Shown in pieces: positions 9,159 through 17,907 of a stretch of 64,000 nt of DNA. Position numbers and translations under genes: made by a program. Where the stretch lies: the NCBI GenBank assembly GCA_029239875.1, contig JARBUD010000007.1:1-64000 (forward strand), in the 5' to 3' direction. The notes under the pieces are model-generated. The model saw nothing but the letters and a program-made list of their open reading frames with translations. It was not told where the DNA came from and made no database searches. Each line of letters opens with the position of its first letter. Position 1 is the stretch's first letter. The DNA comes from Xanthobacteraceae bacterium. GTDB lineage: Bacteria > Pseudomonadota > Alphaproteobacteria > Rhizobiales > Xanthobacteraceae.

Positions 9159-9860
9159 TCAGGATGTCCCGGATGCCTTCTCAGCCGAGTGGCCGTCGCC
9201 TTGCACGACAAGCTCCCGCGAAATCTGGCGGGCCCCGATGAAGAAGCCCCGGACGGCGTCCCCCACGATGTCCCCGAGATCGGACGGCGTCGCGGTCTGA
9301 TACACGAAACGCCGGATCGCGATGTAGAAGATGCGTCCGTGCAGGCCCCAGAACATCTCGGTCTCGCGTTCCGCCAAAGGCAGAATCGCGACGTCCGGCA
9401 GGCCGAGCTCGTGACGCAGTTCGGCGCAGGCGGGCTCGATCACCTCGCGCCGCACGATGTCGAGATAGCGGCCGGTGATGTCAAAGGAACGCAGGCCCGA
9501 GAAGACGAAAATCCGGACCCAGTCATGGTCGAAAACCTGGGCGACATACTCGCGGTAGAACTGGTCCAGCCGGGATTCGAGCGGGCGTGAGCGGTCCTTG
9601 ATCAGCGGCCCCCAGCCCGGCTGCCAGCGGCTGAGATAGACCTGCTCATAGACGCGCTCGATCAGCGCCTCCTTGCTCGGGAAATGCCGGTAGATCGCCG
9701 AATGGGTGATGCCCATTCGCTTGGCAAGCTCGCGTGTCTGGCCCTCGAAGCCGTGCTCGGCGAAGAAGCGGATGGCCTCGCTCACGATCGCCTGCTCCCT
9801 GTCCGCCGCGCGCATGTTGCGCCGCCGCGGCCGCGTTTCCCTCCCTTCGGTTATCGCCAT
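9159..9860 (-). CDS. TetR family transcriptional regulator
   Basis: 233 residues. The N-terminal helix-turn-helix is clear: QAIVSEAIRFFAEHGFEGQT through GITHSAIYRHFPSKEALI (about residues 20-66), followed by an alpha-helical ligand domain with no recognised subfamily. Start placed at 9860 (MAITEGRE), since the longer frame runs through the operator region. It is divergent from the molybdenum hydroxylase operon, and three copies of one palindromic motif lie in the gap, one 50 bases before this gene and two before the hydroxylase gene. It is therefore the likely repressor of both, induced by the hydroxylase substrate or product. Confidence 0.88.
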   Translation of the reverse strand: MAITEGRETRPRRRNMRAADREQAIVSEAIRFFAEHGFEGQTRELAKRMGITHSAIYRHFPSKEALIERVYEQVYLSRWQPGWGPLIKDRSRPLESRLDQFYREYVAQVFDHDWVRIFVFSGLRSFDITGRYLDIVRREVIEPACAELRHELGLPDVAILPLAERETEMFWGLHGRIFYIAIRRFVYQTATPSDLGDIVGDAVRGFFIGARQISRELVVQGDGHSAEKASGTS

Positions 9861-9909
9861 ATGTACTCCCGTGCGGCCGAGGATGATGCCGCGCCGACTC
9901 GGCGTCGAA

Positions 9910-9929
9910 TTTGCGACCATCCGGTCATC
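9910..9929. promoter_or_regulatory. TetR operator copy O3, upstream of the tetR gene
   Basis: TTTGCGACCATCCGGTCATC matches 15 of 20 positions of the two operator copies before the hydroxylase operon and keeps the GACCA / GGTCA arms. Its location 50 bases before the regulator start suggests autorepression. Confidence 0.55.
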
Positions 9930-10069
9930 TTGACCAGCACGATCGCGCCCGCCTTCCGGCATAGTTCGGATCGGCGCCGAAAAGTTCGCGCCCCGCGACT
10001 TTGCCGATGCCGCCCAGACGGTTAGCGCCGCAGGGGACCGCGGCCCAATCCCGACTTTGTCGATATTGC

Positions 10070-10087
10070 TATATTCATCTGAATATA
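10070..10087. promoter_or_regulatory. AT-rich inverted repeat TATATTC-ATCT-GAATATA
   Basis: A perfect 7-bp inverted repeat with a 4-base centre lies in the middle of the 361-base tetR-hydroxylase gap (9861-10221). It differs from the TetR operators. It may hold a -10 region for one direction or a second regulator site; function not known. Apart from this and the three operators, I see nothing else in that gap. Confidence 0.35.
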
Positions 10088-10110
10088 ACGCATTGGTTTG
10101 ACGACGAAAA

Positions 10111-10128
10111 TTTGAGACCAGATGGTCA
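10111..10128. promoter_or_regulatory. TetR operator copy O1 before the hydroxylase operon
   Basis: TTTGAGACCAGATGGTCA contains the perfect palindrome GACCAGATGGTC... with arms GACCA/TGGTC. A second copy starts exactly 54 bases downstream, about five helical turns, so two dimers could bind the same DNA face. A TTGACC hexamer at 10136-10141 between the copies may be the -35 element. Confidence 0.7.
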
Positions 10129-10164
10129 TTTCTGCTTGACCACCTCCGGGTGTCATGCATTCAT

Positions 10165-10182
10165 TTTGAGACCAGATGGTTA
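10165..10182. promoter_or_regulatory. TetR operator copy O2 before the hydroxylase operon
   Basis: TTTGAGACCAGATGGTTA is identical to copy O1 in 17 of 18 bases and lies 40 bases before the hydroxylase start codon, overlapping or just downstream of the probable promoter. It argues that the coding region begins after it, at the TTG at 10222. Confidence 0.7.
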
Positions 10183-10221
10183 CAAATCTGGACGGGGAAC
10201 GCAGCAACGGAGTTCGGCGCC

Positions 10222-11082
10222 TTGAAAGCCCGAGCCTTCAGCTATTTTCGGCCGGCCACCATCACCGAGGCGCTCACGGTCTTCGCCGTGGCCGGAGGAG
10301 AGGCCAGCTACATTGCCGGCGGCCAGAGCCTGGTTCCGGCTCTCGCCCTGCGCCTGCAGGCGCCCGAGCGCCTCGTCGACATCGCCCATATCGACGCGCT
10401 GCGCGGCATCTCGCTCGAGGATGGCTGGCTGCGTCTCGGCGCGCTGACGCGCCATGTCGAGGCTCACGACGACCCATTGATCGCGGCTCACGCGCCTCTG
10501 CTTGCCCTGGCCGCTCCCCACGTGGCCCATCCCGCGATCCGCAATCGCGGCACGCTGGGCGGCAGCGTCGCCCTGGCCGATCCGGCTTCGGAATTTCCGG
10601 CGATGATGCTCGCCATGGGGGCCGAGATGGAAATCGCCGGGACGGAGGGAACCCGCCGCGTCCCGGCCGACAGCTTCTTCCTCGATCTCTACCAGACGGC
10701 CCTAGAGCCTGGAGAGCTTCTGGTTGCATTCCACATCCCGGCCGCAGGCCCCGAGCACCGCTGCGCTTTCGACGAGCTGGCACGGCGGCGCGGCGATTAC
10801 GCGATCGTCGGCTGCGGGACGATGCTGACCATGTCGGGCGCGGAAACGTCGTCCGCACGCATCGCCTTCCTTGCGGTCGGCGCGACCCCAGTCCGGGCTC
10901 GCGCGGCGGAGGCATCCCTCGTCGGACGGCGCCTCGACAGCGAGACGATAAGGTCGGCGCAGGCCGCGCTTGCGGAGGACCTCGATCCGCCCGACGACGA
11001 GCAGGTGCCCGCCGCCATGCGGCTGCATCTGGCGCGCGTTCTGCTCGGCCGGCTGCTCGGCTCCCTGGCGGAGGCGGCATGA
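10222..11082 (+). CDS. molybdenum hydroxylase FAD-binding subunit (CoxM/CutM-like)
   Basis: 286 residues. FAD-binding PCMH motifs are present: AGGQSL (32-37) and RGTLGGSVALADPASE (about 110-125). This subunit passes electrons from the iron-sulfur subunit to the acceptor. The TTG at 10222 is preferred: GGAG ends nine bases before it and the homologous sequence KARAFSYFRPATI begins there, whereas an earlier ATG at 10150 would place an operator inside the gene. First gene of a nine-gene operon; its stop overlaps the next start (ATGA). Confidence 0.87.
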   Translation: MKARAFSYFRPATITEALTVFAVAGGEASYIAGGQSLVPALALRLQAPERLVDIAHIDALRGISLEDGWLRLGALTRHVEAHDDPLIAAHAPLLALAAPHVAHPAIRNRGTLGGSVALADPASEFPAMMLAMGAEMEIAGTEGTRRVPADSFFLDLYQTALEPGELLVAFHIPAAGPEHRCAFDELARRRGDYAIVGCGTMLTMSGAETSSARIAFLAVGATPVRARAAEASLVGRRLDSETIRSAQAALAEDLDPPDDEQVPAAMRLHLARVLLGRLLGSLAEAA

Positions 11083-11591
11083 CCACGCTTCGCCCCCTCA
11101 GTCTCATGGTCAACGGCGAGACGCTGACGTGCTTCGCCGAGCCGCGCGAGACGCTGGCCGACCTCCTGCGCCGCGGCCTCGAGCTCACCGGCACCCATAC
11201 AGGCTGCGAGATGGGCGTCTGCGGCGCCTGCCTCGTCATGCTCGACGGCGCACCGGTCCATGCCTGCCTCCTATTCGCCGTGCAGGCCGAAGGCAGCGCA
11301 ATCGAAACGATCGAAGGGCTGACCGCAAAAACCGCGATCGCCGATCTGCAGTGCGCCTTTCATGACCGTAACGCATTGCAATGCGGCTTCTGCACCCCCG
11401 GCATGCTGGTCACCGCCCAAGCGCTGCTGGCGCGCAATCCGCAGCCGAGCCGCGCGGAAATCCGCGACGCCCTCTCCGGCAATTACTGCCGCTGCACCGG
11501 CTATGAGGCGATCGTCGACGCGATCGAGACGGTGGCCCGCCGCCGCGCTGCCGGAGAAGTTGCTGCGGCTTTCGCGGAGGAGCCGGCATGA
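11079..11591 (+). CDS. molybdenum hydroxylase 2x[2Fe-2S] subunit (CoxS/CutS-like)
   Basis: 170 residues. The plant-type ferredoxin cluster ligands are Cys43, Cys48, Cys51 and Cys63 (CEMGVCGAC...C); the second, helical-domain cluster uses Cys102, Cys105, Cys137 and Cys139 (CGFC...CRC). The full set of eight cysteines is intact. Carries electrons from the molybdenum subunit to the FAD subunit. ATGA overlaps at both ends tie it to its neighbours in M-S-L order, as in carbon monoxide dehydrogenase-type and aromatic-ring hydroxylase operons. Confidence 0.92.
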   Translation: MTTLRPLSLMVNGETLTCFAEPRETLADLLRRGLELTGTHTGCEMGVCGACLVMLDGAPVHACLLFAVQAEGSAIETIEGLTAKTAIADLQCAFHDRNALQCGFCTPGMLVTAQALLARNPQPSRAEIRDALSGNYCRCTGYEAIVDAIETVARRRAAGEVAAAFAEEPA

Positions 11592-13963
11592 ACGCTCCTC
11601 TCGGAGCCCTCGACCGTCCGAATTCCTATATCGGCCGCTCGGTCTCCCGACCGAATGCCAAACGCCTGCTCGCCGGGCGCGGCCGCTACGTCACCGATCT
11701 CGTCCTGCCGCGCATGCTCCACGCCGCCTTCCTGCGCAGCCCCTATGCCCATGCTCGCATCAGTGCGATCGACTTGAGTGCGGCGCAGGCCATGCCAGGC
11801 GTGCGCCTCATCGCCACCGGCGCGGACCTGGCGAAGCTCTGCAAACCCTGGACCGGCACGCTCGATCATTTCCGCGGGATGAAGTCGCCACCGCAATTCC
11901 CGCTGCCGCTGGATGAAGTGCTGTGGGCCGGCCAGGCGGTGGTCGCGGTGGTCGCCGACACGCGCGCCCAAGCCGAGGACGCGGTGGAAGCCATCCTCAT
12001 CGATTTCGAGGAACTGCCGCCGGTGGTCGATGTCGATGCGGCGCTGGAGCCAGACAGCGATCGTGCCGCGGCCGGCCTGGACGACAATCTCTGCTTCGGC
12101 CTGAAGCTCGACAGCGGCGACGTCGATGCGGCCTTCGCGGCTGCCGCTTATGTCGTGGAGGAGGAGTTCCACTTCGGTCGCCACACCGCCGTGACATTGG
12201 AGCCACGCGCCATCCTCGCCGATTGGGACGCCAGCGAGGGTCGCCTCACCGTCCACCACGCGACGCAGACCCCGTACCAGTTCCAGGACCTCTATTCGCG
12301 TCATTACGGTATTCCCGAGGCGAGCGTGCGCGTGGTCGCGCCCGACGTCGGTGGCTCCTTCGGCATGAAGCTGCATGTCTATCACGAGGACATGGCGGTG
12401 GTCGGGCTGAGCGTCCTTGCCGGACGGCCGGTCAAGTTCGTCGCCGACCGCATGGAATCCTTCATCTCCGACATCCATGCGCGCGACCACCGCGTCCGCG
12501 CCCGGATAGCTCTCGACGCGGCCGGCACGATCCTGGCGATGGATGTCGACGACGTCACCGCGATCGGCGCCTTCTCGTCCTATCCACGCACCAGCGCCGT
12601 CGAGGGCAACCAGGTCGTGAGGCTGATGGGCGCGCCCTATCGCTTCCGCGACTACCGCGCCGAACTCTCCGCCGTCTTCCAGAACAAGGTGCAGACCAGC
12701 CAGTACCGCGCCGTCGGTCACCCCATCGCCTGCGCGGTCACCGAGCGATTGGTCGACATGGCCGCCGCCAGGGCCGGCCTCGATCCGGTGGCGATGCGCG
12801 AGAAGAACCTCATTCCCGACGACGCCTATCCCCACGCCTCGCCCACCGGCTACAGGTTCGAGGCGCTTTCGCATGAGAAATGCCTGAAGCGTCTTACGGT
12901 GATGATGGATTACGAGCGGCTGCGCGCCGAGCAGGCCGAGCTGCGCGCCAGCGGCATTCATCGCGGCATCGGCATCGCCAGCTTCGTCGAGATATCCAAT
13001 CCGAGCCCGGCCTTCTACGGCATCGGCGGCGCCCGCATATCGGCTCAGGACGGCGCCATCGTGAAGGTCACGCCCTCGGGCGAGGTCCGTTGCCTGATCT
13101 CGGTGACCGAACAGGGCCAGGGCACGGAAACGATCATCGGCCAGATCGTAGCCGATCAGCTCGGCCTGCCGCGCGAGCGCGTGCGGGTGATCACCGGCGA
13201 CACCGAGGTGACACCGCATGGCGGCGCCACCTGGGCCTGCCGCGGCGCGGGCATCGGCGGCGAGACCGCGCTGCAGGCCGCGCGGAAGCTGCGCGAGAAC
13301 GTCCTGTCCCTCGCCGCCACGGTCCTGCAGGCGAAGACCTTCGAACTCGATATGCGCGATGGCGTCATCGTCGATCTCATGACGGGGGCCGAGCGCATCA
13401 GCCTCGCCGAGATCGCACGCATCGCCTATTTCCGCTCGGACACGCTGCCGCCGGGCACCAGCGCCCAGCTCTCGGTCGCGCATCACTATGCGCCGCAGGG
13501 TTATCCCTTCGCCTTCACCAACGGCATCCAGGGCTGCCATGTCGAGCTCGATACGGAGACCGGCTTCGTGCACATCCTGAAGCATTGGGTCGTCGAGGAT
13601 TGCGGACGCATCATCAACCCGCTGCTGGTCGACGAGCAGGTGCGCGGCGGCGTGGTCCAGGGTCTCGGAGCCGCGTTCTTCGAGGAATGTCGCTACGACG
13701 GCAACGGCCAGCTCACCAACGGCTCCCTCGCGGACTATCTGGTGCCGATGGCGTGCGAAATGCCCGACATCGAGATCGGCCATGTCGAGACTCTCACCGC
13801 CGACACCGCACTCGGCGCCAAGGGCTGCGGCGAGGCCGGCACCGCCGCAGCCTCGGCTGCCGCACTCAACGCCGTCAACGACGCACTCTCACCGTTCCGC
13901 GCCTCGATCGCGCAGATCCCGATGACGCCAACGCGCCTGCTGAGGGCGCTCGGGAAAATCTGA
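11588..13963 (+). CDS. molybdenum hydroxylase catalytic subunit (xanthine dehydrogenase/CoxL form II-like)
   Basis: 791 residues. An aldehyde oxidase/xanthine dehydrogenase a/b hammerhead domain covers about 15-135, followed by the molybdopterin cytosine dinucleotide domain. Glu749 in KGCGEAGT is the expected catalytic glutamate. The active-site loop reads QYRAVGHP (372-379), aligning with the AYRGAGR loop of form II enzymes, not the AYRCSFR loop of true CO dehydrogenase. It should hydroxylate a heterocycle or an aldehyde using water. The adjacent importer suggests the substrate is taken up; identity unknown. Confidence 0.88.
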   Translation: MNAPLGALDRPNSYIGRSVSRPNAKRLLAGRGRYVTDLVLPRMLHAAFLRSPYAHARISAIDLSAAQAMPGVRLIATGADLAKLCKPWTGTLDHFRGMKSPPQFPLPLDEVLWAGQAVVAVVADTRAQAEDAVEAILIDFEELPPVVDVDAALEPDSDRAAAGLDDNLCFGLKLDSGDVDAAFAAAAYVVEEEFHFGRHTAVTLEPRAILADWDASEGRLTVHHATQTPYQFQDLYSRHYGIPEASVRVVAPDVGGSFGMKLHVYHEDMAVVGLSVLAGRPVKFVADRMESFISDIHARDHRVRARIALDAAGTILAMDVDDVTAIGAFSSYPRTSAVEGNQVVRLMGAPYRFRDYRAELSAVFQNKVQTSQYRAVGHPIACAVTERLVDMAAARAGLDPVAMREKNLIPDDAYPHASPTGYRFEALSHEKCLKRLTVMMDYERLRAEQAELRASGIHRGIGIASFVEISNPSPAFYGIGGARISAQDGAIVKVTPSGEVRCLISVTEQGQGTETIIGQIVADQLGLPRERVRVITGDTEVTPHGGATWACRGAGIGGETALQAARKLRENVLSLAATVLQAKTFELDMRDGVIVDLMTGAERISLAEIARIAYFRSDTLPPGTSAQLSVAHHYAPQGYPFAFTNGIQGCHVELDTETGFVHILKHWVVEDCGRIINPLLVDEQVRGGVVQGLGAAFFEECRYDGNGQLTNGSLADYLVPMACEMPDIEIGHVETLTADTALGAKGCGEAGTAAASAAALNAVNDALSPFRASIAQIPMTPTRLLRALGKI

Positions 13964-13998
13964 CAACGACAAAAACAGATGATGACGGAGGAAACGAG

Positions 13999-15240
13999 AT
14001 GAAGAGCAGAACCGGAATTCCATCCGCTTCCCGTCGCGATGTGCTCGCGGGCTTCGCCACCGGCACGGCGGTGATCGCCATGCCATGGGTCGCCCGGGCG
14101 CAGGCCGAGACCATCCGCATCGGTTTCCCGACGCCACTGACCGGTCCCTTCGCCGCCGAAGCGAAGGACCAGGTCAAGAGCGCCGAGCTCGCGGTCAAGC
14201 TGGTCAACGACAGGGGCGGCGTCGCCGGCCGCAAGGTCGAGCTGCTCGTGCGCGACGACAAGCTCAATGCCGGCGAGGCCGCGACACGTACGCTGGAGCT
14301 TATCGAGAAGGACAAGGTCCATGCCATCGTCGGCGCGCTCTCGAGCGCCGTCCAGCTCGCGGTCAACGAGGTCACGCGCGCCCGCGGCGTGATCTATGTC
14401 TCGATCAGCCAGTCCGACACCATCAACGAGGTCAAGGACTTCAGCCGCTTCACCTTCCACGAGGCGCTGAACCCGCACATGACCACGGCGGCGGTCGCCA
14501 AGCAGACCTTCAAGCCCGGCACGAAGGTCGCCTACCTCGTCGCGGACTACGCCTATGGCCACGAGATGCTCCGCGGTTTCAAGCGTGCACAGGCCGCGCT
14601 GGGCGCGGTGAGCGTCGGCGAAATCCTGCATCCATTCGGCGCCGCCGACTACTCGACCTTCATGCCGCGGCTGCGCTCGATGCGGCCCGATATCCTCTGC
14701 ATCTGCAATTTCGGCCGCGACCAGGCCAATGCCATCAAGCAGGCGGTGGATTTCGGCATGAACCGGCAGGCACAGATCGTCGTGCCGGTGCTGCTGAACA
14801 ACCAGCGCCTCGCCATCGGCGCCGAGGCCTTCGAGGGCGTGATCGGCGGGGCCAACTACTATTGGCGACTGGAGGAGACCATTCCCTCGGCCAAGGCCTT
14901 CAACGACGCCTTCAAGGCCGCCAATGGCGGCGCCTATCCGACGGATTACGGCGCCTATGGCTTCACCGGCGTTTCCGCACTGCTGCTCGCCATGGAGAAG
15001 GCCGGCGGCCCGGACACGGACAAGGTGATCGCCGCGCTGGAGGCGCTGACCTACGACGTCGCCAAGGGCCCGCAGCACTATCGCAAATGCGATCACCAGT
15101 CGGTGCAGTCGGTGCTGGTGCTCAAATCGAAGAAGAAGGCCGACATGAAGAACGAGGCCGATCTGTTCGAGATCCTGGCGATCGAACCGGGCTCGGAAGC
15201 GGCGCTGCGCAGTTGCACCGAACTCGGCTTTCCCGCCTGA
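13999..15240 (+). CDS. branched-chain-type ABC transporter substrate-binding protein
   Basis: 413 residues. A Tat-like N-terminus (SRRDVLAGFATG, about 11-22) precedes a cleavage region at VARAQAE, then a Leu/Ile/Val-binding-protein type I fold beginning TIRIGFPTPLTGPFA. GGAGG lies seven bases before the ATG. It is the periplasmic receptor for the permease and ATPases encoded next. Binding proteins of this family next to molybdenum hydroxylases commonly serve aromatic or heterocyclic acids and amides, so a link to the hydroxylase substrate is inferred. Confidence 0.88.
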   Translation: MKSRTGIPSASRRDVLAGFATGTAVIAMPWVARAQAETIRIGFPTPLTGPFAAEAKDQVKSAELAVKLVNDRGGVAGRKVELLVRDDKLNAGEAATRTLELIEKDKVHAIVGALSSAVQLAVNEVTRARGVIYVSISQSDTINEVKDFSRFTFHEALNPHMTTAAVAKQTFKPGTKVAYLVADYAYGHEMLRGFKRAQAALGAVSVGEILHPFGAADYSTFMPRLRSMRPDILCICNFGRDQANAIKQAVDFGMNRQAQIVVPVLLNNQRLAIGAEAFEGVIGGANYYWRLEETIPSAKAFNDAFKAANGGAYPTDYGAYGFTGVSALLLAMEKAGGPDTDKVIAALEALTYDVAKGPQHYRKCDHQSVQSVLVLKSKKKADMKNEADLFEILAIEPGSEAALRSCTELGFPA

Positions 15241-15270
15241 AGCCGTCCCGCCCCGCGTGATGGAGTCCTC

Positions 15271-16146
15271 ATGATGGACGCCGAACTCATCGCCATGCAG
15301 CTATTTTCGGGGATCGCGCTCGGCGCGATCCTGATCATGGTCGCGCTCGGCCTGTCGATCATCTTCGGGATGCTGGGCGTCGTGAACTTCGCCCATGGCG
15401 CACTCTTCATGGTCGGCGCCTATGCCGGCCTGTGGGTCGCCTCGCTCACCGGCAGCTTCTGGTGGGGGCTCCTCGTCGCGCCCCTCGCCGTCGGCATCTT
15501 CGGCATGGCGATTGAGTACCTGCTCATCCGCCCGCTCTACGGGCGTTCCGTCGACGATCCGCTGCTTCTGACATTCGGGCTCGGCTATGTGCTGGTCGAG
15601 GCGGTGCGCATCGTCTTCGGCAGCGACGGCATTCCCTTCCAGACGCCGCCGCAACTCGCCGGCGTCGCCGACCTCGGCATCGGCTTCTTCCCGATCTACC
15701 GCCTGTTCGTCATCGCGGTGGTCGCGCTCCTCCTGCTCCTGCTCTGGCTCGTGCTGGAGAAGACGAAGTTCGGCCTGATCGTCCGGGCTGGCGCCCAGGA
15801 CCCGCAGATCATGCGTGTGCTCGGCGTCGACATCTCCAGGGTGTGGCTGCTGGTCTTCGGCCTCGGCGTCGGCCTTACCGCGCTCGGTGGCGTGCTCGCC
15901 GCGCCGATGCGCAACGTCAATCCGGAGATGGGCTCGCTCGTGCTGGCCGAGGCCTTCGTCGTCACCGTGATCGGCGGCATGGGCTCCTTGGTCGGCGCGA
16001 TCGTGGCGGGGCTGCTCGTCGGGGTGGCGATCAGCATGACGGCGCTGTTCGCCCCGGAAATGGCGACGATCGTGATGTTCGCGCTGATGGCGCTCGTGCT
16101 GCTGGTCCGGCCGCAGGGGCTCTTCGGCAAGCCGGGACGGGCGTGA
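15271..16146 (+). CDS. branched-chain-type ABC transporter permease (LivH family)
   Basis: 291 residues with about eight hydrophobic membrane segments; begins MMDAELIAMQLFSGIALGAILIMVALGLSIIFGMLGVVNFAHG-like sequence typical of LivH, with the conserved GMLGVVNFAHGAL segment near residue 30. GGAG at 15262-15265 could serve either the ATG at 15271 or the one at 15274. Forms the membrane pore with the LivM-type partner encoded 10 bases downstream. Confidence 0.9.
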   Translation: MMDAELIAMQLFSGIALGAILIMVALGLSIIFGMLGVVNFAHGALFMVGAYAGLWVASLTGSFWWGLLVAPLAVGIFGMAIEYLLIRPLYGRSVDDPLLLTFGLGYVLVEAVRIVFGSDGIPFQTPPQLAGVADLGIGFFPIYRLFVIAVVALLLLLLWLVLEKTKFGLIVRAGAQDPQIMRVLGVDISRVWLLVFGLGVGLTALGGVLAAPMRNVNPEMGSLVLAEAFVVTVIGGMGSLVGAIVAGLLVGVAISMTALFAPEMATIVMFALMALVLLVRPQGLFGKPGRA

Positions 16147-16156
16147 GGAGATTGCG

Positions 16157-17155
16157 ATGACCGCCTCGACCTCCTCCGTCGCTGCCGTTGCGACCCGCCC
16201 GACCAACCGCCGCGGCTGGCGCGCGCGCCTGATCCTCTGGCGGGTGCCGCTCTCGATCCTCGCGCTCTGCCTCCTGCCCTGGGTGCTGCCGTCCATGGCG
16301 CTCGCCACGAACGTGCTGATCTATGGCCTGCTCGCCGTCGGCTACAATCTGCTGTTCGGCTATACGGGGCTTCTCTCCTTCGGCCACGCCGCCTTCTTCG
16401 GCGCCGGCGCCTATGTCACCGGCATCGCCATCGCCCAGTTCGGCGCGTCCTGGTATGCGGCACTGGCGCTCGGAGTCGTTGCCGGCGGGCTGCTTGCCTT
16501 CGTCATCGGAATTCTCTCGATCCGCACGCGCGGCATCTACTTCTCGATGGTGACGCTCGCTTTGTCGCAGCTCGTCTACTACACGGCGCTGCAGGCCGCT
16601 TCCTGGACCGGCGGCGAAAACGGGCTGCGCGGCTTCACCGTCGGCCAGCTCGATCTCTTCGGCTGGACGGTCGACTTCCTCGATCCGGTGACGAAATACT
16701 ACGTGCTCATGGTCTTCGCGGCCGCGGCGCTGTGGTTCGTCTCGCGTATCCTGAATTCGCCCTTCGGCGCCGTCATCGAAGCGATCCGCGAGAACGAGAC
16801 GCGCGCACGGGCCTGCGGCTACCACGTCGAGCGCAGCAAGCTGATCGCCTTCACCCTGTCCGGACTGATCTGTGCGCTGGCCGGCACGCTCCTGGCGCTG
16901 CACCTCGCCATCGTGCCGCTCGACATACTGCACTACCAGACCTCGGGCATGATCGTGATGATGACGCTGCTCGGCGGGGCCGGCAGCTTCTTCGGCCCCT
17001 TCGTCGGCGCGCTCGCCTTCCTGCTGATGGAGGATGTCGTCTCGCTCTGGACCTCGCACTGGCAGATCGTGGTCGGCACCGTCTTCATCCTATTCGTGCT
17101 GTTCCTGCCGAAGGGAATCTGGGGAACGGCCCTGGCATGGGAGGCGAGGCGATGA
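16157..17155 (+). CDS. branched-chain-type ABC transporter permease (LivM family)
   Basis: 332 residues, with an N-terminal cytoplasmic stretch then about nine membrane segments. Contains GYTGLLSFGHAAFFGAGAY, the LivM signature, and FFGPFVGA near the C-terminus. GAGGAG precedes the ATG. The stop overlaps the next ATPase gene start (ATGA), consistent with co-translation. Confidence 0.9.
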   Translation: MTASTSSVAAVATRPTNRRGWRARLILWRVPLSILALCLLPWVLPSMALATNVLIYGLLAVGYNLLFGYTGLLSFGHAAFFGAGAYVTGIAIAQFGASWYAALALGVVAGGLLAFVIGILSIRTRGIYFSMVTLALSQLVYYTALQAASWTGGENGLRGFTVGQLDLFGWTVDFLDPVTKYYVLMVFAAAALWFVSRILNSPFGAVIEAIRENETRARACGYHVERSKLIAFTLSGLICALAGTLLALHLAIVPLDILHYQTSGMIVMMTLLGGAGSFFGPFVGALAFLLMEDVVSLWTSHWQIVVGTVFILFVLFLPKGIWGTALAWEARR

Positions 17156-17907
17156 GCGCTCCTCTGCTCGCGGTCGAGAATATCGGCCGACGCTTCGGCG
17201 GCTTCGTTGCGCTGGAGAGCGTGACCACCGCCTTCGAGCCCAACAAGGTCACGGCGATCATCGGCCCGAACGGGGCCGGCAAGAGCACGTTCTTCAACCT
17301 GCTCTCCGGTGTCCTGGCCCCGTCGACCGGCGTGATCCGCTTCAAGGGCCGCGACATCACCCGCATGGCGCAGCACCGCTTCGCCCATCTCGGCATCGCG
17401 CGCTCCTACCAGATCACCAACATCTTTCCGGACCTGTCGGTGCATGAAAACGTGCGCGTCGCGGCACAGGCCTTCCACGCGCGCTACGACATCTGGCGCG
17501 CCCGCGCCGCTCTCACCGAACTCGACGAGAGGGCCGACGCCGCTCTCGCCGTCGTCGGCCTCGCCAGCCGGCGCGCCGACACGGCCAAGTTCCTGGCCCA
17601 CGGCCAGCAGCGCGCGCTGGAGATCGCGATCGCTCTGGTCGCCGAGCCGGAGCTTCTGCTGCTCGACGAGCCGACGGCCGGCATGGGACCGGAAGAGACG
17701 AAGGGAATGGTCGCGCTGCTGGAGAAGCTGGCGCGCGAGCGCACCATCCTGCTCGTCGAGCACAAGATGAAGATGATCCTCGGTCTTTCCGACCGCATCC
17801 TCGTGCTGCACCACGGCCGGCTCATCGCCGATGGCAGCCCGCAGCATATCCAGGCCGATCCCGAAGTTCGCCGCGTCTATCTGGGGCAGAATGATGGCTA
17901 TGCTTGA
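17152..17907 (+). CDS. branched-chain-type ABC transporter ATPase (LivG family)
   Basis: 251 residues. Walker A GPNGAGKS (about 37-44), signature-like AHGQQRALEIAIAL instead of the canonical LSGGQ, Walker B ELLLLDEPTAGM, and a C-terminal LivG tail ending EVRRVYLG. It powers uptake together with the LivF partner. Start overlaps the permease stop; the LivF start lies within its last codons. Confidence 0.9.
   Translation: MSAPLLAVENIGRRFGGFVALESVTTAFEPNKVTAIIGPNGAGKSTFFNLLSGVLAPSTGVIRFKGRDITRMAQHRFAHLGIARSYQITNIFPDLSVHENVRVAAQAFHARYDIWRARAALTELDERADAALAVVGLASRRADTAKFLAHGQQRALEIAIALVAEPELLLLDEPTAGMGPEETKGMVALLEKLARERTILLVEHKMKMILGLSDRILVLHHGRLIADGSPQHIQADPEVRRVYLGQNDGYA

Noticed and set aside
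10222-13963. Aerobic carbon monoxide dehydrogenase (coxMSL)
   Set aside because: Order and CoxG partner fit, but the catalytic loop reads QYRAVGHP, not the AYRCSFR loop of form I CO dehydrogenase.
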